Below are positions 43,663 to 52,389 of a stretch of DNA of 64,000 nt, piece after piece. The translations under genes were made by a program, and so were the position numbers. The stretch spans positions 558,001-622,000 of the forward strand of contig NZ_FRDN01000003.1 in assembly GCF_900143285.1 (NCBI RefSeq). The letters are read 5' to 3'. The stretch is from Desulfitobacterium chlororespirans DSM 11544. GTDB taxonomy: Bacteria; Bacillota; Desulfitobacteriia; Desulfitobacteriales; Desulfitobacteriaceae. Under the pieces are notes generated by a model, which saw only the letters and a program-made list of their open reading frames with translations, had not been told where the DNA came from and did no database searches. How positions within the stretch are numbered: the first letter of the stretch is position 1; each line of letters starts with the position of its first letter.

Positions 43663-43672
43663 TTGTCGACAA
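43663..43672 (+). promoter_or_regulatory. TGTCGACA-type palindrome in front of the decarboxylase-like gene
   Basis: TTGTCGACAA is a perfect palindrome sharing the 8-base core TGTCGACA with two sites near the GntR gene at 47.97 and 50.28 kb. A further GCGACTGTCGC follows directly. Confidence 0.55.
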
Positions 43673-43744
43673 GCGACTGTCGCATGTCGGTTTATTCATA
43701 TACCGGCACTGCGACCCGCTATTTTCAAATGGAGGGATACTCAC

Positions 43745-44497
43745 ATGCCAAAAACTATGTTTGATCCTGCAGAACAAAAGAAGATTGGAATGCTGACCCC
43801 ATCTTCAAACACAGCCCTGGAGCCTATCTGCTCGAGAATGGTTTCCGGTCTGGAGGCTCTTGTCACCATGCACTATTCACGTTTAGAGGTGACAAAGATT
43901 TCTTTGGAAAAAGACGCCTTATCTCAGTTTGATCTCGATCCTTTTCTGCGTGCCTCAGAATTTCTCGCTCATGCCGACGTGGACGCCATTGCCTGGAACG
44001 GAACCTCAGGGGGTTGGACGGGCTTCGAATTCGACAGGATGGTATGTGAGAAAATTACCGAAGCAACGGGGATCCCGGCAACCACCTCCATGCTGGCTAT
44101 GCTGGAAGCCTTCGAGGAAAACAAGGTCAAGACTCTCCACATGGTTACACCCTATATCCCGGCTATCGATGAGCTCATCGCTAAACAATTTGAGGAAAAA
44201 TGCGGTTACCAGGTCATTAACTCCCGCGGCTTGAATCAAACTGTCAACCGTTCTTTCAGTTTAGTCACGCCGGAACAAATTGATAGGATGTGTAAAGAAG
44301 TCAGCGTTGATCCCGCTGATGGGATCAGCATCATTTGCACCAACTTACGCTCCACCTGGCAGATTGAACAACTGGAAAGAGATTATGGCCTTACCGTCTA
44401 CGATAGTACCGCAGTTACTGTCTGGAAAACCTTAAAAATGGTCGGCGTCGATCCTGGCGTCGTTAAAGGCTGGGGTAGATTATTCGCGGGGAAATAA
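43745..44497 (+). CDS. Arylmalonate decarboxylase / maleate cis-trans isomerase family protein
   Basis: The 250-residue protein belongs to the Asp/Glu racemase superfamily branch that holds maleate isomerase and arylmalonate decarboxylase. The N-terminal LTPSSNTALEP loop is typical. At the first catalytic position, where racemases and maleate isomerase have Cys, it reads WNGTSGGW (Gly86-Thr87-Ser88). The second Cys is kept (Cys198, SIICTNLRS). A single C-terminal cysteine is the arylmalonate decarboxylase pattern. GGAGGG precedes the ATG. Confidence 0.85.
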   Translation: MPKTMFDPAEQKKIGMLTPSSNTALEPICSRMVSGLEALVTMHYSRLEVTKISLEKDALSQFDLDPFLRASEFLAHADVDAIAWNGTSGGWTGFEFDRMVCEKITEATGIPATTSMLAMLEAFEENKVKTLHMVTPYIPAIDELIAKQFEEKCGYQVINSRGLNQTVNRSFSLVTPEQIDRMCKEVSVDPADGISIICTNLRSTWQIEQLERDYGLTVYDSTAVTVWKTLKMVGVDPGVVKGWGRLFAGK

Positions 44498-44512
44498 CCG
44501 GCTGTCCCAATG

Positions 44513-44547
44513 AAAAAGGCGAATTCCTGAAGAATTCGCCTTTTTCA
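44513..44547. terminator. Bidirectional terminator between convergent operons
   Basis: AAAAAGGCGAATTC pairs with GAATTCGCCTTTTT around CTGAA and serves both the plus-strand and minus-strand genes. Confidence 0.92.
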
Positions 44548-44641
44548 TGCACCTCGCCATGGACCCTTGAGCCCATGGCTGGTCGCTACCTATCCCCACA
44601 ACGGACTTTCGCCGTCTGGTTAATCGCTATTTAAATACATG

Positions 44642-45439
44642 CTATTTATGGCGTGGCGCCAGACTCCAGCTTTCTGAGCTTACTTTACAAGTGTTCACTA
44701 ATTTGCCGATTTCTGATATTTCAATTTCAACTTTATCATTAACATCTAGGGATGAACCATAGCCGCCAGGTGTACCTGTCAAGATAATATCTCCCGGCAA
44801 CAACGTTGTAATGTGAGAAATAAAGCTTACCAGGTACTCTATGCCGAAAATTAAATCGGCAGTAGTACCTTTTTGCTTTTCCTGACCGTTTACCGAAGAA
44901 GTAATCATTAAATTATCGGCATTAATTCCACTGACGATCCAGGGCCCCAAAGGGAGAAACGTATCGAAGGACTTGGCGCGGGTCCAGAGGATGTCGGCCT
45001 TCTGCAGATCCTTTGCCGTTACGTCATTGGCAATCGTATACCCCCAGATATAGTCGTGAGCTTCCGCTTCGGACACCAGGTGCGCCTTCTTTCCTATGAC
45101 AACAGCCAGCTCCGCTTCAAAAGCCAACTCCTCCGCCATTGCCCATTTGATAATATCATCTCCAGGATCTGCAACGCTTGTTGATGGCTTGATAAATAAA
45201 AGAGGTTCCTTAGGCCATTGTGCTCCTGGCTCGAGGACTGTGTCTTTATAATTAAGCCCAACACAGACCGCTTTCGTAGGGTGACAAGGGGCCAATAGCT
45301 TAAGGGCGGAAAGCTCATGCTCTATTCCGGATTCTTTAAAATCAGCAAGCTCCTCACCGCTCAGCTCCACAACTCTATCTCCTTTAACTAATCCAAAGCA
45401 AATCTTAATACCATTATTAAAACGAACGTACCGTTCCAT
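44642..45439 (-). CDS. Fumarylacetoacetate hydrolase family protein
   Basis: The 265-residue protein has the FAH fold: AVCVGLNYKDTVLEPGAQWP, LLFIKPSTSVADPGDDI, the metal-binding EELAFEAELAVVIG with Glu/Glu, then GYTIANDVTAKDLQKADILW and PGDIILTGTPGGYG. Members hydrolyse or decarboxylate beta-keto and hydroxy-oxo acids with Mg2+. The start at 45439 has GGGGG in front. The frame continues to 45679, but that part does not look like protein. It is the last gene of the MFS-racemase operon; a 239-base gap with no clear feature lies before it. Confidence 0.92.
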   Translation of the reverse strand: MERYVRFNNGIKICFGLVKGDRVVELSGEELADFKESGIEHELSALKLLAPCHPTKAVCVGLNYKDTVLEPGAQWPKEPLLFIKPSTSVADPGDDIIKWAMAEELAFEAELAVVIGKKAHLVSEAEAHDYIWGYTIANDVTAKDLQKADILWTRAKSFDTFLPLGPWIVSGINADNLMITSSVNGQEKQKGTTADLIFGIEYLVSFISHITTLLPGDIILTGTPGGYGSSLDVNDKVEIEISEIGKLVNTCKVSSESWSLAPRHK

Positions 45440-45678
45440 CGGATACCCCCTGCACGCGGAAGAGGAGTGTGTACAAGGGCTGCCCTGAACACCGCCTGTT
45501 CCAGTCAATTTTACGACTTGTTTTGCATCGAACAGTTTACCCCAGCACTTAGCGCTTCGGGCCAGTTCCCATGATCTTAGCTTTTTATCATATCGCTGCC
45601 GGCACACCGGCCTATACGGTGCTTCCCCAGCCGTGGCAAAGGATTCCGGCAAAAGTATGCCAGAATCCCTTACTGACA

Positions 45679-46425
45679 TCAGCGTGTGCGATCCAATAGT
45701 GCGGCCAGAGCTGCCGGCAATCCCTTATTGGGTTTCAGGGGAGGTTGAGCGAAGCTTCCTTGCACCGCATAGCCGGGATTCAGCGCAATCAGCGATTCGC
45801 AATGACGCACTGCGCTGGACACTCCGTCCACTACCGGCACCGGCAACTGACCTTCAAGACTGCGGGCAAGACCTGCCAAAGGCGCTCCCGCCAGTATGAT
45901 CACGTCAGCGCCATCTTTCTCAACCGCCTCGAGCGCCAGCTCTTTTAAGCGTTTGGCATGATCTTCCTGTACCGTACCGATGCTCCGCAGCGTATCATTC
46001 AAAGACCGTATACTGGCCAGACGAGTGGTCAGGTGACTGCGTTCCACAGTTTCCAGATACCATGCCTTAATCCGCGAAGAAATAGCAATAATGGAAAAGC
46101 GCTGACCTAAAAGGCAGGCCGATGCCAAAGCCGCTTCCGTCATCCCCACCACGGGAACGTTGAGCATTTCTTTGATGCCCAAGAGTCCGGGATCGCCAAA
46201 GGCGTCAATAATTACCCCGTCATATTCCCCCTGGCGTTCAGCTGCAACACACGCTGCAGCATACCCGCCGATAAGAGCCTCCATACGAGTTTCAATATAC
46301 TCTACGCCAAAAGGTGCTGTTGCAAACAGCAATTCAGTTCCCGGCGAAGCTACACGCCTTGACTCCTGAGCTATAAGATTGGTAACGATTTCAGAAATAT
46401 TGGGATTTATAACTAAAATCCGCAT
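45679..46425 (-). CDS. Hydantoin/allantoin racemase family protein lacking both catalytic cysteines
   Basis: The 248-residue protein has the whole fold of the hydantoin racemase branch: MRILVINPNIS opening, GGYAAACVAAE, FGDPGLLGIKEMLNVPVVGM. The first catalytic Cys, in the family motif ACFGDPG, is Ala75 here (IDAFGDPG). The second motif, usually LGCAGM, reads IILAGAPLAGL near residue 180, with no Cys. The enzyme therefore cannot use the two-cysteine racemase chemistry. It may be a binding or altered-activity homologue. It follows the MFS gene by 60 bases in a minus-strand operon. Confidence 0.85.
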   Translation of the reverse strand: MRILVINPNISEIVTNLIAQESRRVASPGTELLFATAPFGVEYIETRMEALIGGYAAACVAAERQGEYDGVIIDAFGDPGLLGIKEMLNVPVVGMTEAALASACLLGQRFSIIAISSRIKAWYLETVERSHLTTRLASIRSLNDTLRSIGTVQEDHAKRLKELALEAVEKDGADVIILAGAPLAGLARSLEGQLPVPVVDGVSSAVRHCESLIALNPGYAVQGSFAQPPLKPNKGLPAALAALLDRTR

Positions 46426-46485
46426 TATCTTTCACTCTCCTTTCTTCTCCAGGACATACCTCACTTAGTCCGCCAGGGGCTCCAC

Positions 46486-47814
46486 TCAAACAACACCGAT
46501 TTTCTTTTCATAGTTGATGAGCGCACCGGCAATAGCAAGGAGGACACCTGCCGCAACGAAGATCAGCAGACCAGCATGGAACGATCCTGTGAATTTGACA
46601 ATTAAACCGATGTAGATCGGAGTGATAACCCCGGCAATATTACCGGCAAAGTTCATGCATCCACCGAGTACACCGACATGGTGGCGTTGGGCAATGGCTG
46701 CCGGAACACTCCAGAAGATACCTGCCCAGCGCAAAAAGAACAATGCGGTGGATAACAAAACAATCGCCATCGTCAGGGAACTGGCCCTTGTGAGGAGGAA
46801 GATGGATGCCGAGGTTGCCAGACCGGCTATGCCGATGCAAGTTTTCATCACCGTGTTATATTTACCGCCCACTTGACGCCATTTGTCAACGAGTTGGCCG
46901 CCGACAAGCTCGCCCACAAAGCCGCAGCCAAAAATCAGCAGTGTCGAGAAACCGATAGCCTTAATATCAATGCCCTGAGTCTGAGCGAGGAAACTTGGTC
47001 CCCAGGTTAACAGGCCATAGAATACGGTGTTGAAGGAGAACCAGCCTAAGCACATCCCCCAGAAACTTTTATTGGACAAATATGTGGATGTTTTAAGCTC
47101 TGTCTTGGTTTCTTTCTGAGCTTCTTCCTGCTCTTGAGCCAAATGAGTTTGGATATATTCACGTTCAGCCTGATTAACTCCCTTGTGAGTGGCCGGATTT
47201 CCTTTAAGGATATAATAGCAGATAACCCCGAGAATAATAGTCATCAGACCGGCGCCGATGAGGGCCCCACGCCAGCCGCCAAACCAAGCCATAAAAGCAA
47301 TAATAATCGGTCCCCCGACAGCTGTACCTAAGGGAGCACCACTATCGATGATGGTCGCGCCTCTGGCTCTTTCTTTACTTGGCAGCCAAATACCCTGCAA
47401 TTTTGCTCCGGCAGGCATGATCGGCGCTTCCGTAACTCCGAGGAGAACCCGGAAGAACATCAGCGAGCCGGCGCTGTTTACAAAACCGGTCAAGGTTTGG
47501 GCAATTCCCCAGCCCACCGCCGAGCCAAGGACTACCTTTGAGGGATTAACCCTATCAAGAAGAAAGCCGGAAGGAATTTGCATTAGGGCATAACCCCAGA
47601 AGAAGGAACTGAGAATAACTCCGACAATTGCGGGATCCAAGTTTAAGTCCTTTTGAATCGCAGGCATAGCAATAGATAAAACCGCACGGTCAACATAATT
47701 AATTGTAACAAGTACTAACATAGCAATGAAAACGTACCAACGCACATTTGTCCGCTTAACGTTACCCACTAGAGTGTTTTTGGGTTCATGATCTTGCTTT
47801 GATGCATTCGACAT
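46486..47814 (-). CDS. MFS transporter (anion:cation symporter type)
   Basis: The 442-residue membrane protein has twelve segments. The opening INYVDRAVLSIAMPAIQKDL and the loop GFLLDRVNPSKVVLGSAVGW mark it as an MFS carrier of the ACS type that takes up organic anions such as hexuronates or phthalate-like acids. The charged central loop (QTHLAQEQEEAQKETKTE) separates the halves. A substrate in the hydantoin/ureide class fits the context. Promoter and operator lie at 47.95-47.98 kb. Confidence 0.92.
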   Translation of the reverse strand: MSNASKQDHEPKNTLVGNVKRTNVRWYVFIAMLVLVTINYVDRAVLSIAMPAIQKDLNLDPAIVGVILSSFFWGYALMQIPSGFLLDRVNPSKVVLGSAVGWGIAQTLTGFVNSAGSLMFFRVLLGVTEAPIMPAGAKLQGIWLPSKERARGATIIDSGAPLGTAVGGPIIIAFMAWFGGWRGALIGAGLMTIILGVICYYILKGNPATHKGVNQAEREYIQTHLAQEQEEAQKETKTELKTSTYLSNKSFWGMCLGWFSFNTVFYGLLTWGPSFLAQTQGIDIKAIGFSTLLIFGCGFVGELVGGQLVDKWRQVGGKYNTVMKTCIGIAGLATSASIFLLTRASSLTMAIVLLSTALFFLRWAGIFWSVPAAIAQRHHVGVLGGCMNFAGNIAGVITPIYIGLIVKFTGSFHAGLLIFVAAGVLLAIAGALINYEKKIGVV

Positions 47815-47945
47815 GTTCCTAACCTCGCTTCTTTCAGTTTAATTTGCAGGGGGTTAATTGCTAGTGCTCTTTGGTTTCTAAAAAGCCTTTTGAATCAAGC
47901 TTGACCCAAGGATATGAGTATATTCAGTTCTACTCCTTCCCTAAT

Positions 47946-47978
47946 ATTGTATACTGTAGTTAATAGACTGTCGACAGT
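47946..47978 (-). promoter_or_regulatory. Promoter of the MFS operon with overlapping GntR operator
   Basis: On the minus strand TCGACA (47974-47969) and TACAAT (47951-47946) lie 17 bases apart, forming a good sigma-A promoter. The -35 is embedded in the perfect palindrome ACTGTCGACAGT (47967-47978). The same core occurs in front of the GntR gene and at 43663. The stretch 47815-48150 holds this site and the terminator only. Confidence 0.65.
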
Positions 47979-48094
47979 ATATATATTCTTGGTTCTTGCC
48001 AATAATCCTTCAAAAATTTTAGCAAATTCAGAGAAAATATTTCATTGACACTATTTGGATTAATCCATTCATTCTGAGCGCAGTGGATTAATGT

Positions 48095-48131
48095 TTAAAA
48101 CCGAGTGAAGCTGCTGCTTCCTCGGTTTTAA
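48095..48131 (-). terminator. Intrinsic terminator after the hydantoinase gene
   Basis: AAAACCGAG pairs with CTCGGTTTT around a 15-base loop holding GCAGCAGC. T-runs on both sides. Confidence 0.75.
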
Positions 48132-48150
48132 GCTGGGCCAATAGGGAATT

Positions 48151-49533
48151 TTATACTTTGCCGTTCTGGCTTCGTAAGGTTTGACGAGCTATAAATTTCC
48201 CATCCCCTGGCTTGCCAACGTATTTTCCTGCGTCGACAATCACTTCTCCCCGCAGCAGAACCTTAGCGACCCCGCCTTTCATTCTCAATCCTTCGTATGG
48301 AGTGTAGTCAGAAGCCTGCTGCTGCTCCTTTGCCGTAATCGTCCATTCCAGCTCCGGATCGAAGATCACAAGATCGGCATCGCTTCCCGGAGCGATCGTC
48401 CCTTTTTGCGGAAATAAACCAAAGATCTTCGCCGGTTTTGTAGCGATAAGATCGACAAATCGCGAAAGATCTATTCCCCGTTCGGTTAAAGCATGATACA
48501 TCAGGGTGAAGCGCTGCTCGATTCCCGGTCCGCCATTGGGAATACGAGTATAGTCTTCTTTGCCGAGTTGCTTATGGGTAGCATAGTTAAACCCATTGTG
48601 ATCTGAGGAAATAATATCTATAGCTTTATTTTTAATTCCCACCCATAATTTTTCTTTTTCCTCTTTGCTGCGCAATGGAGGAGATATGACATATTTGGCT
48701 GTTGTGAATTCACCCTGCCCATATTCCTCATCGTCCAGGACCAGATAATGGGGACAGGACTCTATGTAAATCGGGGTAGAAGCCCGTGCTCCGGTTATGA
48801 TCTTGACTCCCTCCAGATTGCTGACATGGGCAACGAGCATAGCACAGTCAGCCGTCTTCGCCAAGGTAATAGCCCGGTTAATCGCTTCATTTTCACTGCT
48901 TAAAGGGCGGCTCTGAAAGTGATAGTAAGGTTCAAGTTGTTTTTTCTGCCGGTGTTTGTTTTGCAGGTAAGCGATAATCGCTCCATTTTCCGCGTGGACA
49001 CAAGCCAGTCCGCCTAAACGAGCTAATTCTTCCATAAATTTAAGCAATTGTTGATCATCCAAAGCTAAATCATTGGCCATAAACAGCTTAAAGGAAGTAA
49101 TCCCGGAAGGGATGAGGTCTTCGATCTCTGCAATCGTCTGAGCATCCGGGTTGGTTACGATGACATGAAACCCATAATCAACAGCGGCCTGGTTCACAGC
49201 CAAGGCAGAAGCGCCATCGATACTTTCCTGCATACTCTTGCCGTATTCCTGCAGGACGTAATCAAGAATCGTGGTGGTCCCGCCTATTGCGGCTGCCATC
49301 GTTTCCGTATCATATCCTGCCGACACGCTGCCATCAGAACAGGGGACATTCATATGGACATGAGCATCGATTCCGCCCGGAAAGATAAGCTTATCCTGAG
49401 CATCAATCTTAACATCGGCCTCATCCCCGATATTTGTCCCGATACAGGCTATTTTTCCATCCTCAATCAAGAGATCTGCCCGGCAATATTCTGAAGCGGT
49501 TATGATCGTACCATTTCTAATAAGCTTTTTCAT
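48151..49533 (-). CDS. Dihydropyrimidinase / D-hydantoinase family amidohydrolase
   Basis: The 460-residue enzyme opens cyclic amides of the hydantoin or dihydropyrimidine type. The binuclear zinc site shows as GGIDAHVHMNVP (His58 and His60), the carbamylated lysine region ITSFKLFMAND near 150, CVHAENG, the His in LVAHVSNLEG, and the Asp in ISSDHNGF. The C-terminal beta domain ends in the usual style. GGGGGGTAGG precedes the ATG. It lies 58 bases from the GntR gene and converges in purpose with the MFS-racemase-FAH operon. Confidence 0.93.
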   Translation of the reverse strand: MKKLIRNGTIITASEYCRADLLIEDGKIACIGTNIGDEADVKIDAQDKLIFPGGIDAHVHMNVPCSDGSVSAGYDTETMAAAIGGTTTILDYVLQEYGKSMQESIDGASALAVNQAAVDYGFHVIVTNPDAQTIAEIEDLIPSGITSFKLFMANDLALDDQQLLKFMEELARLGGLACVHAENGAIIAYLQNKHRQKKQLEPYYHFQSRPLSSENEAINRAITLAKTADCAMLVAHVSNLEGVKIITGARASTPIYIESCPHYLVLDDEEYGQGEFTTAKYVISPPLRSKEEKEKLWVGIKNKAIDIISSDHNGFNYATHKQLGKEDYTRIPNGGPGIEQRFTLMYHALTERGIDLSRFVDLIATKPAKIFGLFPQKGTIAPGSDADLVIFDPELEWTITAKEQQQASDYTPYEGLRMKGGVAKVLLRGEVIVDAGKYVGKPGDGKFIARQTLRSQNGKV

Positions 49534-49591
49534 TTCCTACCCCCCACTTTCTACTTTAAAATTCCCGGCAGCTGTTTCGGGTGAATCCATT

Positions 49592-50254
49592 TTAATTCTT
49601 TAATACTTTTTCATAAGCCAAGCTATAGAACTCAAAATCGTTCATGATATGAGTTCTCAGCAATCTCTCGGCCTCGTCCCCATTTCTTTGGGTGAGGGCT
49701 GCCAATACCCCTTCATGCTCATCCAGGTAATCCCCTTCTCTCTGGTAACATTCAAATTCTGTTTTCCGCGAAAGAATAATGAGTGAGCGAATTTTTTCAA
49801 TGATTCCAATCAGGCGGCTGTTGCCGCTGCTCTGAATAATAATATCGTGAAATTGGGTGTTTGACTCGACCACTTTCTCGTAGGCCTTTTGATTATGATA
49901 GACCCGAGCTTGGGTCACAAGGTTGCGCAGGGTATCCAAATCTTCATTGGTCAGCTTATCTGCGGAGATTTTCGCGGCGAAAGGCTCTAAGGCCATCCTG
50001 CATTGATAGATTTCTTCCATATCCGAAAATTCCATCGGGTTAACAACCAGCCCCGTAGACGTTACCACAACCAATTCATCCTGTTCGAGCATGCGTAAAG
50101 CCTCTCGCACGGGGCTGCGGCTAACCCCCAACTCCTGAGAAATCTTATTCTCATAAAGTCTTTCGCCACGGCTGATCTCACCATTCAATATTTTGCCTTT
50201 AAGAATCTCATATATTTGAAGATGAAATGGCAGGCTTTTTGTTATTGCACTCAT
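49592..50254 (-). CDS. GntR family (FadR subfamily) transcriptional regulator
   Basis: The 220-residue protein has a GntR winged helix (GEISRGERLYENKISQELGV, SRSPVREALRMLEQDELVVV) and a FadR-type all-helical effector domain with metal-binding residues (CRMALEPFAAKI, QFHDIIIQSSGNSRL). It probably represses the hydantoin genes until the substrate or a metabolite binds. TGAGGGGG precedes the ATG. The palindrome TGTCGACA lies just upstream for autoregulation. Confidence 0.92.
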   Translation of the reverse strand: MSAITKSLPFHLQIYEILKGKILNGEISRGERLYENKISQELGVSRSPVREALRMLEQDELVVVTSTGLVVNPMEFSDMEEIYQCRMALEPFAAKISADKLTNEDLDTLRNLVTQARVYHNQKAYEKVVESNTQFHDIIIQSSGNSRLIGIIEKIRSLIILSRKTEFECYQREGDYLDEHEGVLAALTQRNGDEAERLLRTHIMNDFEFYSLAYEKVLKN

Positions 50255-50273
50255 AATATCCCCCTCAAGTTCT

Positions 50274-50284
50274 ATGTCGACAGT
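50274..50284 (-). promoter_or_regulatory. GntR operator in front of its own gene
   Basis: ACTGTCGACAT on the minus strand shares nine of twelve bases with ACTGTCGACAGT at 47967. It sits between a -10-like TATACT and the ribosome site. Confidence 0.6.
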
Positions 50285-50390
50285 CTTCTGAATAAGTATA
50301 TTCGTTATTATTTCCCTAATTCCTGCCTATTCATCCCCTTTTTGTTAGGCATATTGGCTAAACAGAAGCAACCTATACCCCACCAAAAAC

Positions 50391-50443
50391 AAAAATCCCT
50401 CTAAACCCAGATAAGATCAGCTTATCTGGGTTTTAGAGGGATT
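50391..50443 (-). terminator. Intrinsic terminator after the serpin gene
   Basis: AAATCCCTCTAAACCCAGATAA pairs across a 7-base loop with its complement, one bulge in the stem, followed on the minus strand by TTTTTGTTTTT. Confidence 0.9.
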
Positions 50444-50460
50444 TGCAGCTAAACCCAAAC

Positions 50461-51732
50461 TCAACGAAGAGTTGGATCTTCCATGATTCCCACAAATAAC
50501 GGGCTATTGGTCTGCCAATCGATGATGGCATAGACAAAAGGCCGGTCAAATACGACTTGGGTAAGATCGATGGGCATACTGGTCGTGTTGACCTCTACTC
50601 CTGTTACTGCAGCGGCTTCTGTTCCCTTTTCATCCACTTTAATATAGGTTTTATGCTTTACTCCCCCGATAAAAAGGTCCTTGTTATGGGCCTTATTCAT
50701 TAATGAGAAATCGGCGCGGGAAGGATCAAATGCTATGGCCATTCCCAAGGCATTGAGTTCATCCTGCAGTTCATTTTCATAGCTGCTTGCAAATTTCGGC
50801 AGAGAAAGGTCAACGTTCTTGATCTTTTTCGAGCTGATTAATTTCAGCATGTCTGTAGCAGTAATCGTGTTGATAAAATCCCGGGGTGATTGGCCTTCTT
50901 CAGGCAAGATCCCTACGAAAGCAAAGCGCTCATCGGTGTAAGGAAGAATGACCCCCGTAGCCCCTTGACCCTGGATATAATCCATATTCCCGCTTCGTCT
51001 CATAAATGGGGTTTCTACACTGCCTGCCGGGGCAGAGAAGGTTCCCGCGTAGGTTCTTCCAGCCTTAAACGGCTCCTGCCAATCCCCTTTAAAGTAGATC
51101 GCATTGATAAGATACATCATTAAATTATCATCCAGCGTTTCAATGATCTTATCGATGGTTCCCTCTGTTTTCTCTTCCACCCATTGATTGATGATCTTAG
51201 GGGCCGAGGGATCGGCAAAATCAAGACTTCTTATGCCTGCTTGATAATAATCCCCATTGGTCTGCAGAAAAGCCGGAGCGGCCTCAAAGCCATTGCGAAT
51301 CCAGATCGAATTAGCAATACGCACATCAGTCTTATTTTTCTCATCCATCAAGGAATTGCTCCATGCGGACAAACCTGCATTAAAGTCTTCCAGCTTTATG
51401 TTTTGGGCAGACAGAGCTTTGAGCATAGCTTCTCTGGTCTCTCCGTCGGCACCATTTAAAGCCATCCCTAAAGCTAGATAGACAGAGGGTGCCGAGATCA
51501 TGACATTCCCGTTGTCGACGCCGCTTTCCCTAAACAACTTCCAAGTGAAATCCAGCAGCGCTTGATTCAACTCTCCACCCATTTCCTGGGGAAGCTGGAC
51601 AGGATTTTTAGTAATCCCCTTCATCAAATCCCCGGCAGCTACTTTGGAGTTTCCTGAACAGCCGGTCAGAGTCATGCCCAGCAGCACCGCCACTAAGGCC
51701 CAAGTTACCATTAATCGATATTTTTGCTTCAT
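50461..51732 (-). CDS. Serpin family protease inhibitor, lipoprotein
   Basis: This 423-residue protein is a bacterial serpin. A lipoprotein signal (LTGC) would anchor it outside the membrane. Serpin marks are NVMISAPSVYLALGMALNGADGETR near residue 85, FKGDWQEPF near 220, and near the C-terminus the hinge DEKGTEAAAVTGV followed by the reactive-centre loop (TTSMPIDL) and VFDRPFVYAIID. The small residues of the hinge (GTEAAAVT) mark an inhibitory serpin that traps serine or cysteine proteases. GGAGGGA precedes the ATG at 51732. It is a single-gene unit with its own terminator. Confidence 0.95.
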   Translation of the reverse strand: MKQKYRLMVTWALVAVLLGMTLTGCSGNSKVAAGDLMKGITKNPVQLPQEMGGELNQALLDFTWKLFRESGVDNGNVMISAPSVYLALGMALNGADGETREAMLKALSAQNIKLEDFNAGLSAWSNSLMDEKNKTDVRIANSIWIRNGFEAAPAFLQTNGDYYQAGIRSLDFADPSAPKIINQWVEEKTEGTIDKIIETLDDNLMMYLINAIYFKGDWQEPFKAGRTYAGTFSAPAGSVETPFMRRSGNMDYIQGQGATGVILPYTDERFAFVGILPEEGQSPRDFINTITATDMLKLISSKKIKNVDLSLPKFASSYENELQDELNALGMAIAFDPSRADFSLMNKAHNKDLFIGGVKHKTYIKVDEKGTEAAAVTGVEVNTTSMPIDLTQVVFDRPFVYAIIDWQTNSPLFVGIMEDPTLR

Positions 51733-51807
51733 AGCCTTCCCTCCTATCAAAGATTAAGACGTTTATCCAAGCCAAAAGCTGACACGAAAAAAATTAATCC
51801 CCGAAAA

Positions 51808-52324
51808 CTATAAGCCCATGGTGTGCTGGGCTTTCCAATAAATCACAAAGGCAATTCCAATAGGAAGCAATGCCCAAAGATAAATGGCCTGATAGCCGAC
51901 CAGCTCAGCAACAGCGCCCCAAAGCATAGCCCCACGCCAATGCCCAGGTCGAATCCGGTCCCACTGCCATGGCCAGCGTACCTGTCAGGCCAAAGTAGCC
52001 CATCCCTTCTCCCATACGGGCTTTGGGAATAATATCTGTGGCGATAGTACTACTGGCTGTACTGGAAGCACCCCAGCCTAAAGCCGTTGATGAAACGCAA
52101 AAGAAGTAAAAACACAATACCGGGAACCCAGTGATAGGCCTCATGATCACGGATGCCAATGTAAACATCCCTGTAACCATACCCGCCCATGCTTCCGTTC
52201 CGCCTAATTCAAGAGCAAATACCGGCATGATCGGGAGAAGCATTTGAAAACCAAGAAATATAAACAGGTTCCCGAGGGTAATACTTGCATAAACAAGTAT
52301 AGGGCAAAAAGGCCTAAGAATCAC
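51808..52324 (-). pseudogene. Broken MFS transporter gene
   Basis: Pieces of one MFS carrier stand in different frames. 52324-51905 reads an N-terminal part (LGFQMLLPIMPVFALELGG, FTLASVIMRPITGF) joined to a later part (IIPKARMGEGMGYFGLTGTL). After a frame change 51925-51808 gives the C-terminus (LWGAVAELVGYQAIYLWALL to QHTMGL). The middle membrane segments are missing. This is a decayed gene with internal deletions and a frameshift. Confidence 0.8.
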
Positions 52325-52343
52325 TTTTATTCTTAAGCCTTTT
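52306..52343 (-). terminator. Intrinsic terminator after the ketopantoate-reductase-like gene
   Basis: AAAAGGCTTAAGAAT pairs with ATTCTTAGGCCTTTTT on the minus strand. It overlaps the start of the broken MFS reading frame. Confidence 0.75.
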
Positions 52344-52389
52344 CCTCTATTCCACCACGTCCGAACCTGCTTCTGAAAAGCAACTCTCC

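Noticed and set aside
43506-43796. Plus-strand frames over 43506-43796
   Set aside because: They bridge the end of the DUF3830 gene and the start of the decarboxylase-like gene in other frames, without ribosome sites, and cover a probable operator.
45440-45679. In-frame extension of the FAH-family protein to 45679
   Set aside because: It adds 80 residues with no resemblance to the family, and the ribosome site lies before 45439. It touches the stop of the racemase-like gene by chance.
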